From contig OX388346.1 in assembly GCA_947579665.1 (NCBI GenBank), positions 88,104,615 through 88,168,614 on the forward strand: a DNA stretch of 64,000 nucleotides, in the 5' to 3' direction. Shown here one piece after another: positions 34,738 to 46,061 of the stretch. Within the stretch, counting starts at the first letter, position 1, and each line of letters opens with the position of its first letter. Both the position numbers and the translations under genes were made by a program. The stretch is from Sympetrum striolatum (Eukaryota; Arthropoda; Insecta; Odonata; Libellulidae). A model generated the notes under the pieces. The model was not told the DNA's origin. It was given only the letters and a program-made list of their open reading frames with translations, and searched no databases.

Positions 34738-35110
34738 TGACGTGTTAGCTCAATTGGTTAGAGCAGCAGTTCCCAAACTTTAAAGACCGTGGACCCCTTG
34801 AAAGAGGAAACTCAGAGACCCCTTCTCAGTTTTGGCATGATCACAACAATAATATTACAAACTCATACATTTATTGTTATTTTATTCAAAGGAAAAAAAA
34901 TATTTGTTTTAAGACATTCGCGCAGAAAAATAAATTTCATTAGCATAATTATAATATAATTGTAATATATAATGTAAATTTGGGTATCCTCTATTTTTTG
35001 CTAAAGCGACTGCGGACCCCCGAAAACATCGTCACGGAGCACACTTTGGGAGCCTCTGGGCTAGAGCAACCGACTGGCAACTGGATTCGAGTACCAGCAA
35101 GTCGTCAGAC
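34738..35110 (+). mobile_element. tRNA-SINE interrupted by a hAT MITE
   Basis: The 5' part TGACGTGTTAGCTCAATTGG (A box TAGCTCAATTGG) continues after the insertion as CAACCGACTGGCAACTGGAT, with B box GGATTCGAGTACC and an end CGTCA that pairs with the initial TGACG. It is tRNA-like across the removed insertion. Tail is rich in CATTC repeats to about 35160. Confidence 0.75.
34764..35058. mobile_element. hAT MITE nested in a SINE, 8-bp TSD
   Basis: Starts CAGCAGTTCCCAAACTTT and ends with the inverse of CAGAGGCTCCCAAAGTGT (13 of 18 match). Flanked by GGTTAGAG on the left and GGCTAGAG on the right, an 8-bp duplication with one difference. It has inner words GTGGACCCCTTGAAAGAGG and GCGGACCCCCG typical of hAT-derived repeats. 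Non-coding, 295 bp. Confidence 0.8.
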
Positions 35111-35160
35111 CAGTCTGACATAATTGGTATTCATTCGTTCATCCGCTTTCATTCATTTTC

Positions 35161-36390
35161 TAGAAAATTTAATATTTCCTTATTGGAAAAACCGAAAAAT
35201 GAACAGCTTCTACTCTGAGCATTCTTACGGAACGAAGGTATGTGTATAAGCATTCCATTCATTAATATACTCGATTATTACATCTCTTGATTCCTCTCGA
35301 GGGGTAATGAAGAATTTAAGCAAAATAGGGGGTTCTACCAGACATAATCATGCCGTCATTTTATATTTAGATAAAAAACCCAGTAATTTAAATATTCTTT
35401 CCGCTTCCCGCCATGCTATTCATAAAATCCAAAATTATTGTAAAAATCAGTACAATTTGTTTCCTGCGATGCACGTAAAGGCCGAAAAAACTTCCATTTA
35501 TAAATTTACGTAGACAGTTTCAGTCGTTCAGTAATTTGTGAGGATAATATAATGAGAAATCCTACGGGAAATCAAATCCTATTAAAAATTGAACATCTAT
35601 CCTGAAATAATTCTAGATCTTGGGCATTAAAGTGCTTTAAGTATACTCCATAGTCGAACTCTAGTATATGAAAACTATAGTAGTTGCAATACTTTCTCAT
35701 CTCAAGGCATCTCTCAAAATCTTTCTAAAAGTAGCATAGCACTTATAATTAATTAAAATTATATAAGGTACAATCGACTATCAACTATAATCAAATTAGT
35801 TAACGGAATGGCTTATTCATAACTTTATTGATAGAATTATTGAAAGACTAATGCTCAACAGAGAAAAGCAACCTTTTATGTAAGTGATCAAAGCTCTAAA
35901 CCGAAATTTGAGTATAATACAATATATATAATATTCGCTACATTATGCCGATGAACATTTCTAATTGGCTCTGATGTAATTATTCATTTTACACTGATTG
36001 ATGATGCTTGAATATGTGAGATAAATTCATCTTAAATTACCTCGAGTTAAATGTGGGTTATATTGCGAATTCAGATAGAATGTGGCGTTAAGGAAGTTTA
36101 CATTCTCTGATTGATCTACATTTGAAAGACAAACTGAGAGTGGAGACAGATATAAAGACTCCTCGGCTATAGAGGTGAAATAATCTCTTAGGATTGCATC
36201 AGATTTGTGAAGAGACATACTTTATCAAGTTCACGCATTTTCTGCGGTACACCATGAAACTTAATGTAACAGAAATCATATCAGTATATCATTGTAAGTG
36301 GTACATTTGCATGGTGTTGAAGGACCACGACAAGATTTGATAACAAAACGAACTTGAGGAAGAACGAGAAGTTGCGCTGATCTGCCGAAC
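35161..36390. other. AT-rich intergenic
   Basis: A 68-codon frame at 35307-35513 is not recognised. Nothing else seen. Confidence 0.5.
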
Positions 36391-36960
36391 TTCAAAATTG
36401 CCACTTCTCACTAACTCGTTTATTCTCTCTGTATTTGTCTTTCCTCGATCCGTTTTGCTTCCTTCCCCCGCTAAAGCCAAACTTCTTTCCTCCGTCGTTT
36501 CGCAAGCGATCTTTTTTGCTCAAGTCACTATAGAAGTGGACGAAGGTTGAGATTATCTGTAATGAAATACGCTCTCGCTCTATGCACGTTCATTCACGAC
36601 TCTCAGCTGCAGAGTCACTCCCCCATTCCATTACGTAATCTCCCTCGATGTTTCCTCCAAATGCGGTTTATTTCGGATGCTCCCTCTCCCATAATGGCTT
36701 CCTCGATTAATCCCGAACCAACTCGGGCGGAAAATTATAACGCGCCTTATTTTTCGGAGATTCTCTCTCCATCGAGGCTCCCCAGACCGCGATTTCGGCC
36801 TCTTTAAACATTTAGCGAGAGTTACAGACTGTTTCCGAAGGATTTTTCACTGTTATCGCGGAACGAAGATTAAAGATGTTCCGTTGGGCTGTCGATGGGG
36901 ATCTGCCAAAGGTTTCCGGATACAGGTAATCTCACATCAAAAGGGAAAATCTGCAGAAAA
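36391..36960. other. GC-richer unique island
   Basis: A CpG-containing, stop-poor stretch with pyrimidine-rich plus strand; 86 codons open at 36547-36807 without any domain. Candidate conserved non-coding sequence. Confidence 0.4.
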
Positions 36961-37895
36961 GGTTAAGATTAAGATATTGCCCGTTGCGCGGTAAATAAAA
37001 ATCGGATTAACTCCGCTACAGGTAGGGAAAATAGTTTGTGAGCTGTGTCAATGGAAGGTAAACTTTGCTTGTCTGCCATTTGAGCGTGATATTTGGAGAT
37101 TTATGATGAATTCTCGCAAATACAGGCAGATGAATGAATTCGTTCAGAAAATCATAGAAAAACATATTAAACCTTCTCTGAAACGTCAGTAAAAATTATT
37201 GGAAAAGGAAACTTCATCTTTGCTGAAGAATAAATCATTAAATATTCCTGTATATAATTCGATTTAAGTTAAAGCCTTAGATTGCAATTTATAAAAGCAA
37301 AATTTTGACATAAATTATGCAATTTTCATTGATATTGCTAGCAGCTAGAGATTTCCTTCAAATTTCTCTTAATATTTCTTCTTCTTCAGGAAATAAATGA
37401 TATTTAACCCTTAATGTTTGATTTAAAACAATTTATCCACGCGTTTCATTACGATGATTAGATTAAGATATAGAATACGGAAACTAAAATTGCCACTTTC
37501 GATGGATTAACAATTTACTATTAATTTCTTTACTATAAAAAACGTAGGGTCACTTGGCCTTTAGGAAGCATTGTGAATGAAAGCGGATCGAAAGTGAACA
37601 TGAAAATCTACACACATAGATGAGTAAAAAAACAATAATAAAATTTTAATAAACGCAAATTAAAAATGTAAAGTATTCGAATAGCTCTGAAAGAATAGAA
37701 GATTTGTAGAAGTGTATAGTTATAATATCATGTATTTATGTGTGTGAGGGTATATATGCAAAAATCTGTCATTTAAAATACATTGAGGTAGTTTTTCATT
37801 ATTTTTTTGATGCATTTATCGAAATGATAGGAAATTCTCTCTTTATTAAAAGATGTATATTAAGACTTGGTTGAAGAAAAAAATTTATATACCGC
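36961..37895. other. AT-rich intergenic
   Basis: No feature recognised. Confidence 0.5.
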
Positions 37896-38100
37896 CATAC
37901 TGTTCCTGGGTTCGATGCCAGAGCACATTAAAATTTCTCTCATAAGGAATATATGTGAAAAGTAGGACGTTGTTTGAGGCAGTTGCAGCCAATATTTCTG
38001 CTTACATTTTCACACATAGTTAGAAATGGTGATCTTCTGTTGTGCTGCATAGGAAGTATCACCAGGAAGACTCGGGTTCGATGCCGGACGGATAAATGCA
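37896..38100 (+). repeat. Two degenerate tRNA-SINE remnants in tandem
   Basis: B-box-like words CTGGGTTCGATGCCAG (37906-37921) and CTCGGGTTCGATGCCGG (38071-38087) lie ~165 bp apart in the same orientation. A boxes are not preserved. Probably two old copies of one SINE family. Confidence 0.45.
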
Positions 38101-38800
38101 GCGAATTTTAAGAAAATTTTCAATACATTTTTTTCATTTGAGGACCCTCTCGATATGATGCCGACTTGAAATTAGTGTTATCGATTGGCTTGCGGTATGC
38201 AAGCAACATTTTACTCGTATGAATATATATACACACACACGCACATACACATACACAAACATATTATAAAGTGGTGGATGACAAAATAAAGAACAGTCAG
38301 GGATTGAAAGCTGCGATATGTCGTGCGATGAAATGAAGAACTTTATTTGCCCGATGAGATGTTAAACAGAGAAAATCACCATTCAAAATACACGCTGATA
38401 GGTTTAATTTACGGTAAGAAGTTTGGCGGAGGATTACACGAAAATAAATCGCATTCATGTCAAGAGGATCACTTACATTAGAGAGTTTAACTCGATCTCT
38501 TTGGTGTTGAGGAAGGCTCCCTCCCGCCTTCCCTTCATAAAGCCCACAAGTGTCTTCAACATCGGTAAAAACCTAAATTTAGTCCTGACTCCGTGAAACG
38601 CAGAGCTGTTAAATTGAGGAGAAAATTGAGTTTTTAAACTTGCTTGGGGGGGGGAGAGAATCATTTGGAGTTTCGTGTATTCGGAGAGAACCAGTCATTG
38701 GAAATGAATTCTAACGAACGGATTCTGAGAATGAGTGGGAGACGAGGAAGAACTGAAGCTTTGATAAGAAGAAGATTCAGCAGTTAAGGTAGGATACAAA
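38100..38800. other. Intergenic, no gene seen
   Basis: Apart from the microsatellite and a homopolymer of about ten G (38645-38655), nothing stands out. Confidence 0.5.
38223..38261. repeat. AT/CA microsatellite
   Basis: A short AT run followed by imperfect CA repeats with AC, GC and AT interruptions. Confidence 0.85.
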
Positions 38801-38808
38801 TTGTGGAA

Positions 38809-39198
38809 ATGGATATCAGCCTTCCTTTGTGTCGATTAAAAGACCATTGGAGAGCATGGGTAAATCTAATTGATGTCGCAGCGGACGGCGTAGCGGGGTT
38901 CCTTTGCGGATGGTGGCTCTTTCGCCGCTTGCTTCCTGCTTATCATCATCATCACGGAGAGAGGTTGCACTATCATTTCACTGCTCCATTGCGAGCCATT
39001 CTCGTTCCTTTCAAAGGAAAGCCGGCAAAAGCACCGGACGCGCCACAAGTCAATAACTCTCCTCATCTAAATTTCCTAAACATAGGCATAACCGTGGAAG
39101 TAAACCGAGTTGGTAAAAATTTATATGTTGTTAATTTTAGAATTTCTTGTTATCTCAAAAACATAAACGAAAGCAAAACCATGGAAACAAACCGATAA
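38809..39198 (+). other. 129-codon open frame, unrecognised
   Basis: ATG-to-stop frame in a GC-richer patch (38809-39060) running into AT-rich DNA. A His-rich stretch (YHHHHGE) and one hydrophobic segment (DGVAGFLCGWWLF) are visible but no family. The minus strand is also open for 66 codons across the same patch. More likely a non-coding island than a gene. Confidence 0.15.
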
Positions 39199-41235
39199 AT
39201 TTAAGATAGCAATTTCTGAACACGCAGCGTCTTAAATTTAATTTCTATGAAATTCGATAACTCCACTAAACTGACAAAATAAATTTATATTTTCAGAGGC
39301 GTTTAAATTGTTTTTTATTTTACTCTAACAAATTTTTCGTTTGATTTCTGAAACCTTAAGTTTCTAATCTATAACAAATTTGTGGAAACTACAAAACTTG
39401 GGTAATTTCATTCACGAGTTTTCACGAAGTTATGAGTTACCAAATTGATAAATTTTCTGATTAAATTTTATGTTCCCAATTAAAGTCGTAGCAAATGTGC
39501 CATTTTTGTAGAATTTCCTACCTTTCCATGATAATCTCCGTGTTTAAGTTAGCCTAGCCTCTCCATATTGTATCCTTTCGGAAGCTAGAGATGCGTTCAG
39601 CATACTTCTATTAGGTGTTTCTGAAATGTGGGCATCGTCGCTTAGTTTGACTTAATTTAATGTAATCGCCTTCATAAAGAGAAGGTAATTACACATTCAT
39701 TGCATCATAAATGAAAAACTAAGAATAGAGGTGAACCATGCATTAAAATTGAATAAGCACAGCAAAGTTATTTTAATTTAGTTTAGACTATTCTTGGATA
39801 CGCTATCAACTGTAGAGAAAAATAGTAAGTTGAAGATTAAATCCTCCTTATTTAAAGATGAGAAAAGGTGCTAAGTTGGAAGTTTCTAAATGTAAATACA
39901 CTGGTAAAGAAATATTATGACATAAAATAACTGCAACCAAATGCAGGTTTATATGTAAATGGATATAAATTGTATAAAACTTCGTACATAATCAACTACA
40001 TGTAGACCCATCAGTATGATTGTTAAGTGTAAGAGATTCTAAACAGAGGGGAAAAGACCATTTGCCAGGCATTTGCCCATGGAAGGAGGGACCTTCCTCT
40101 ACCAGAAGACAATAACATTGAAACTTTTGAACTCATAAACATCATCTAACCACAAAAATAAAAATATACCATCGCCATTGAATTGTATAACTTGAAATTC
40201 TCACCATTTTTTCCTAATATTGACCAATTAATTTAATCTCCTCAGCTTCATCTTGATGGAATGTACTCGGGAAAAAAATACTTGCAGGATCAACGTTTAA
40301 CGTTTCTATAGTTCTATTCAATAATGTGCATTAGTCTGCGTTAGCCCTTCGTGTGGAGGTTCATAAAACAAATGCGAGACGTTAAGCATGATTGGAACTC
40401 ATAGGACTAATGCATAACAAAGTTCTAAGTTCGTCTTTGAAAGAAAGCGGAAATATTTTCAGGAGAATGAAGTAGGCGCTAGAGCGAGGCGGAAAAATTA
40501 GCCGTGAAAAATTTAAAAACTAATGTTTGGGTGTCGTCCAGAGGATGAAATTCTAAAAATATTGCGACGCATGAGTCGTCAGCGAGGGCTTCCGCGGTCT
40601 TATATAACATTGAATGCCTTCGGCCGAGATCAAATGATGGTCAATGTCAGGGAGCGACGCGGAATGCGTTTAATCCTTTCAAAATTGAACCATGTCAAGT
40701 TATAAATGAAACCGAAATGTAGGTCACTATGAAGGCTGAAGCGTGCGAATGTTTGACTCCGTTTTCGCCCCAAACAAAATCTGTTTAGTAGTTGAACTGA
40801 GTGTACAAAATAAAAGCGAAGCACCAAGCTTAAAACTAAATTGAGTTTGCGATTCGCAAATGCTCAACATCGATTTAGGTCGTTCGCTTCTGCAAGCAAA
40901 AAACCTTTTTTTTGGGTTTATGCAAGAAAAATCTGTACGTAGGATTTTCCAGGTCATCACCTAATTTTGGAGAGAATGGTTGGATTGTTGTTGTTATGGT
41001 AGAAACTGTGAGAACATGGAAATGGTATTCTGTAGAAGGGTGTTCCCGGAATGGAAGGATAGAATGAGGTGTAGAGACTTAAAAATGGGGTTGGAGAGGG
41101 TTGTGAGTGAAGGAGAATTAGGAACAGTCGATGGATACGTAGAATTGTGACTGCCCCCATCTCGTTTGAATAAAATGCATGTATGCATTGTAGGCATTGA
41201 TGAGGGGGCGATAAACTGTGAAGGAAACATTCATT
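39199..41235. other. AT-rich with a GC-richer patch at 40440-40720
   Basis: No gene recognised. The patch is stop-poor over about 180 bp on plus but lacks domains. Confidence 0.45.
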
Positions 41236-41239
41236 CATA

Positions 41240-41298
41240 AGAAATTCAATAGAAGAAGCCTTAACTTGGTGGAACTCCGTAATCGGGATCATATTAAA
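41240..41298 (-). repeat. Short dispersed segment shared with 44530-44585
   Basis: Minus-strand sequence TACGGAGTTCCACCAAGTTAAGGCTTC...TTGAATTTCTTA matches the plus-strand TACGGAGTTCTTTCAAGTTAAAGCTTC...CTGAATTTATT at 44542. Both translate as TEF(H/F)QVKAS...EF. Family unknown. Confidence 0.5.
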
Positions 41299-42022
41299 TA
41301 AAAGATGCAAATTTCACAAAAACATTGTTTACATTCATTTTTAATTTTTCTTAACGACACAGTAGATGAAAAGACTGCTTTAACATTAGAAATAAAAAGT
41401 AAAATTAAAAACTTGTTAAAAATTTGTTTATTTAGTGAGGCAAAAATAGGAAATAATTGCATAATTGTATGTATTAAAAACATAAGTGTAGAAGAGGATG
41501 GCAGTCTAATTTATGGGATCCTCCACAGCCCACGCGTTTGACGTATTTCCCTTATTTCGCCCTCCGCTCGAAAAGGTTAGACTCTTATGTAATCATCAGA
41601 GCCTGATATCATATGATCTTTAGCGTTTAAATTTCACTTAATTTATGGCATTCGTAATAATGTAAAAATTTAATATTCATTCATTTAGAACAGAAAACGA
41701 AAAAATTGATATTTCAGAAATACTTTAATGAGGTATTTACACGCCCCAATTAAGAATTCGCAAATAGGTTTATCATCAGAAAAATCAGCAATTGTGAATT
41801 ATATTTCGAATTATATGCCTGCGGCCAACTAATTTATTAGAGACAAAAAAGTCTGGATTGAATAAATGAGGACTGAAAGTGCTTGAGATAGAGGAGTATA
41901 TTCCGTTGAGAATGTGAGAAAGATGGACCGAAACAGAATAACAAAAATGCGATGAGCGGTAGAAATGGAAATGGAAGGAGAAAAAGCATGTTTGTGCACA
42001 GCGAATGAGATCCAGAAGAAAA
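41299..42022. other. AT-rich, small unrecognised frame
   Basis: An ATG frame at 41305-41541 (78 codons) is AT-biased and unrecognised. Confidence 0.4.
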
Positions 42023-42035
42023 AGAACTTACGGTG

Positions 42036-42311
42036 GTTGTACAAGAAGAGAAAAGTAGCGACTTGGCTGGGACTCGAACCCAGGTCTCCCACGGGCAGGT
42101 GCTCTTACCAACTGAACTACCGTGGCCACGTTCTTAAAGCCCCGATTTACAAAAGGGAAAAGGACGTGGCTCGGTAGTTTAGTTAGAAAGAACGCCTGAC
42201 GGGTGACCTGGGTTCGAGTCCCAGCCAAGTCACTACTTTTCTCTTCTTCTACAACCTTGGGTTAAGTTGCACGCTTTCCTGTGCTATGTTAAAACTTCAT
42301 TCCATCATTTG
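42036..42311. mobile_element. Palindromic tRNA-SINE (family C) with 13-bp TSD
   Basis: Two tRNA-like units face away from each other. The minus-strand unit at 42056-42135 has A box TAGTTCAGTTGG and B box GGTTCGAGTCC. The plus-strand unit at 42163-42232 has a TAGTTTAGTTAG A-box region and B box GGTTCGAGTCC. Each is bordered by the same tail (CACTACTTTTCTCTTCTTCT, ACAACC) in inverse orientation, so arms of ~95 bp surround a ~30-bp centre. The whole unit, including a ~55-bp 3' extension, sits between direct repeats AGAACTTACGGTG (42023-42035 and 42312-42324). That is the mark of one LINE-type insertion event. Not functional tRNA genes: the acceptor stems carry mismatches and the two units differ. 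Confidence 0.85.
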
Positions 42312-42324
42312 AGAACTTACGGTG

Positions 42325-43600
42325 TTTAAAGAAAATAATAAACAAATATGAAAAGATGCAAAGATATCAGAAAAGAATCTTACATTCGAAGAAAGGAAAT
42401 TAGGAAGAACATGGGCATTATCTTGCTTATACCGTGAGGGAACACCGTGATGGATACGTATGTGTATTTTTGATCTTATCTTTAATTCCGATTTACCATC
42501 ATTCATTACAATTTTGTTTAATACTTACACGGATACAATACGCTACTTCATATATCTAATCCGATTTCATCAAATAGACCATCCTCACTGAATAGCTTAA
42601 TACAAAGCCAAGATGGAAAAAAAGCTCTGGGTTTCATTGCAATGAAATTTCAAAGCACTTTAGTTTTCGATGTTACAAGTTTCCTTTTACACGCTCCTAA
42701 CTAACTGTCTCAATCCTTAGGCGTAATTTTTCTCGGAAGCTCAAACGCGAAGATATCAAATTAGGAGAAAATTACCTACGATAGATTCCGCTGAGAAAAC
42801 GTTTGAATAATCCAAGGAAAGAATCGATAGTAGCGTAATTATGCGAGGTCAGTGCAGTGATTAATCTTCGGAGGAAGTTAGGTTCTCCGCCTTAAAGATG
42901 AGCTGCTCTTTTTCAGATAATTGCTTGAGATAAGAAAGAGGTGCACTGTAGTGAGAGTCTCTTTAAGTGAGGGAGATAAAATGCTCAATGAAACATAGAG
43001 GTAACGAAGAATGGTATACAACTGAGTTACAACGAAGCAGGTGGGACACCAAAGAAGTATTTGGGCATTAAAATTAATGGTCGAGCTCTTGATGCAAATT
43101 TGCAGGATGAGATCTTTTGCTACAAATAGCCTCCTATGAGGGTCTTCCAATGTTCAGTTTTGAAGCAAAAGGCTTCTCTTCTGGATCATTCCCAAGTCCT
43201 TAGTTGGAGTCTCTATCAATCTTTTTCATTAAAATTATTCGTATAATAACACAAATCTAAGAGCCTAGAGCCTATGCACATCAAAAACCGTTTTTTTATG
43301 GAAGAATTCCATAGAGTACGACGCGGTCGTTTATATTCTTATTATGGAAGAATATAAACAAATATTTTTTAATGTTAAAATAACCTGTAACCATTTTCAG
43401 TTATTTTCCTTAAAAACTTTAAAAATGTAATTTGAATGCTTTCGATGCGAGTCATAGCGATAACTTGCATGATAAGTATTTGACAAATAATGTTATGGTA
43501 TTTCTAGATTATATAAATATATGTTTAACTTTTTATGGATCCATTTCGTGTGCTGTATAATTATATTTTAATACTTATTATATATATTTACCACTTTTAT
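42325..43600. other. AT-rich intergenic
   Basis: No gene seen. A local palindrome with ATGGAAGAAT/ATTCTTCCAT-type words lies at 43298-43360. Confidence 0.45.
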
Positions 43601-44100
43601 ATTATTATATTTTATGCAAATGAGTCACTGTACAGATGCATAGAATTTGACTTTTTGCTGTTTTAAAAGGTACGCCGCCACCTGTCCTCCAACTAACTGC
43701 GGCGGTAATAAACAGCACATTGTCGGTGACATTTTTGCGATATTCTGCAGATCGATCGTGAAATCCAAAGCAGGAAGAGGCGCAATAGAGATAACTCACG
43801 TGCGATAGTTCACCCGTCCTTTAGGAAATCGTCCCGGGAAATGCGATTCGGCTTATATTTGGAATTGGCTTCCATCCGACCAAATGCGACGATATCGGAG
43901 TAACGAATTCCGAAAGCCCAGAAGATCGTCTCTGAATATTCGTCGATCTGAAGACGCGGTTATCAGATCCTCTAAACGGTGGATCCGTACCCTTAGCACA
44001 ACGACGAAATATACTGCACAGCCGCTTTCTTAAGTGAAAACATACCGTTTGCTGTGCCGAAGGATCGGAGGCCTATCCCAACCAGACATTTAAAATACAA
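43601..44100. other. GC-richer island
   Basis: CpG-rich words at 43660-44060 and no recognisable coding; candidate conserved non-coding region. Confidence 0.4.
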
Positions 44101-44346
44101 TTCACATGTAAACATTGAGTTTTAGGTTCCGTTACATTAACTGGTCATTCGATAAAGATCTCTGAAATGTTTCATTCGGGAATTAAGTAGTAAGTCGCAA
44201 ATATACGGAAAATTGGTTGCGATATCTGAGTTGATAAAACGTTGCCATATATCGTAGTAAATAGTGCTTGAGAATCTAAAGTGTTTAGAGTAAAGTTTGC
44301 GCAACTGTGCAGCTATTTCTCAATGATAAACACTAACTGAATCATT

Positions 44347-44737
44347 GTGTGGTTACATCGCAGTGAAATTCTTTTATTCTTTGGAAAATCAGAAAAACAT
44401 TTTTTACAATCTTCTTTAGAAATCATGGAGAAAACAACACTTTGCCTGAGATATCTAGATGAACAAAATAATTTTAAACCGGTCACTTTCAATAATTTCT
44501 GTAGGAGTTACGCAAAATGTTTATTTCAAAATGCTTCCTAGTACGGAGTTCTTTCAAGTTAAAGCTTCGGCGACTGAATTTATTTATAATTTACAAATTT
44601 TTATCTCGACTTTAAATATAGTAGGAAAGAGTGAAACAAGCGAACAAATAGTAAAGGAAATGGATATTTTAACCTTAAGACGAAAGATGTGGATTGAATA
44701 TTTAAAAAATAACGAAATGAAGAATTGGAAAAACTAA
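44347..44737 (+). other. Two overlapping open frames, unrecognised, contain the shared segment
   Basis: Frames at 44347-44541 and 44459-44737 overlap. The second contains the TEFFQVKAS segment shared with 41240-41298 and ends ...EYLKNNEMKNWKN. Composition (Lys/Asn/Glu-rich) and overlap with the first frame could fit a frameshifted remnant of a transposable-element ORF. No domain recognised. Confidence 0.25.
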
Positions 44738-45942
44738 AATCGTAAAGATCTTTAATAACTATCGAGGAAGAAGAACAAGCAGCGGAATTAAAAATGAGTC
44801 CGCCTTAAAGACGAAGAATGCGGAATTAAATTTTAGTCAAATTCTTTCGAAAGTAAGGAATTGGAAAACTAAAACCGTGCAAAGATCTTTTTTCAGCTCT
44901 TTTCCTCGCTCTCTCGAATGCGGCTTTCCGCGCTCGTTTGTTTTTCCCCGAGGAAGGAGTTAATGCTTGATTGCGGTTAAATAAGAGTTCCGGCCGAGTC
45001 GTATCCTCGGGGTGAACTCTCCAGTTAGGAAATAATTGCGACAAGGAGTCCGTAGCGCACCGTGAGATCGCAATTTACCTTATCACAGTTCCCCTAATTT
45101 CGCAGCAACCTTGATGCGAAGGCGCGAAATGAAGCCGTGAACGTCGGCGGCGGAAAAGCCTTCGTTTCCTTTCGAATCCACGCAATTTCGGATCCAATCA
45201 CAGACGAAAATTATACGTTCAAATTGCATCCAATCCGAATTCTTACGATTTCCTGACTGCGCCGGAGGTTACCTGTTGCTGTTCAATCAAAGCAGAAAAA
45301 ATGCAACGCAAATTAACAAAACGGTGGAACGAGGCGTTAAAAACACATGAAATGGAAATCAATGCTTGGAAATGACAGTTGTATTCAAATACTGGTACAG
45401 TAATATACAGGTTCGAATATTCACATCTAAGATAATTCAAAAAATATTATATGTAATGATACGAACTGTTCAGCAGTACATTGAAAACCGCAATGAAATG
45501 CCACTACAGGGAGAAATTACTTTATATAATATTGATTGTTTCGATAGTTGAAAATGCTTGTTTATTTTATTCTATGAATGGATAAATATGTATCTTTAAC
45601 CAGATGTAATTGGCATGTCTTGTCAAACATGTATACCAGGGTAGGCCGAAAGAACGTTGTTTTTCGAATCAAATTTGTGCAATGTATAATTCGTGACAAA
45701 ATGCGTTTACTCGAACACAAAGATAGGGGAGGTGCATCCATAAATCTATTTTTATGATTATTTAATTTTAATTAGAACAGAAAATTCGAGAAGAAAATCT
45801 ACGAAATGGTTTAATTATCAGCTAACCCAGCTCTTTCATTACTTTGATAGCATCAACTCGGTTCCTATACCGTTACATCTCTTTGGATACTGGGAAATCT
45901 TTAATTGGTCGATTGATTATTTCAATCGGTCATTTAATAATG
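44738..45942. other. Intergenic with GC-rich patch 44880-45250
   Basis: Unique-looking, CpG-containing patch; 72 codons open on minus without a domain. Otherwise AT-rich. Confidence 0.4.
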
Positions 45943-45952
45943 AAGAAAATGA

Positions 45953-46051
45953 ATATAGGGTTACAAAGGAAAGGGTGAAGGGTAAATTGCACATAAGGGC
46001 GTGCACCCAGGAAAAATCCCAAGGAAAAACGGACTTGAAAAAAGTCTGACT
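45953..46051 (+). mobile_element. Solo tail of SINE family B, possible 10-bp TSD
   Basis: GCACATAAGGGCGTGCACCC, then AGGAAAAATCCCAAGGAAAA and ACTTGAAAAAAGTCTGAC match the left ends of the elements at 9902 and 13321. AAGAAAATGA occurs at 45943-45952 and 46052-46061. No tRNA-like part remains. Confidence 0.6.
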
Positions 46052-46061
46052 AAGAAAATGA

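Noticed and set aside
38866..39066. 66-codon minus frame opposite the 38809 ORF
   Set aside because: Overlap of open frames on both strands argues that neither is coding.
42056..42232. Pair of divergent functional tRNA genes
   Set aside because: Mismatched acceptor stems and shared inverse tails inside one TSD-bounded insertion; these are SINE heads.
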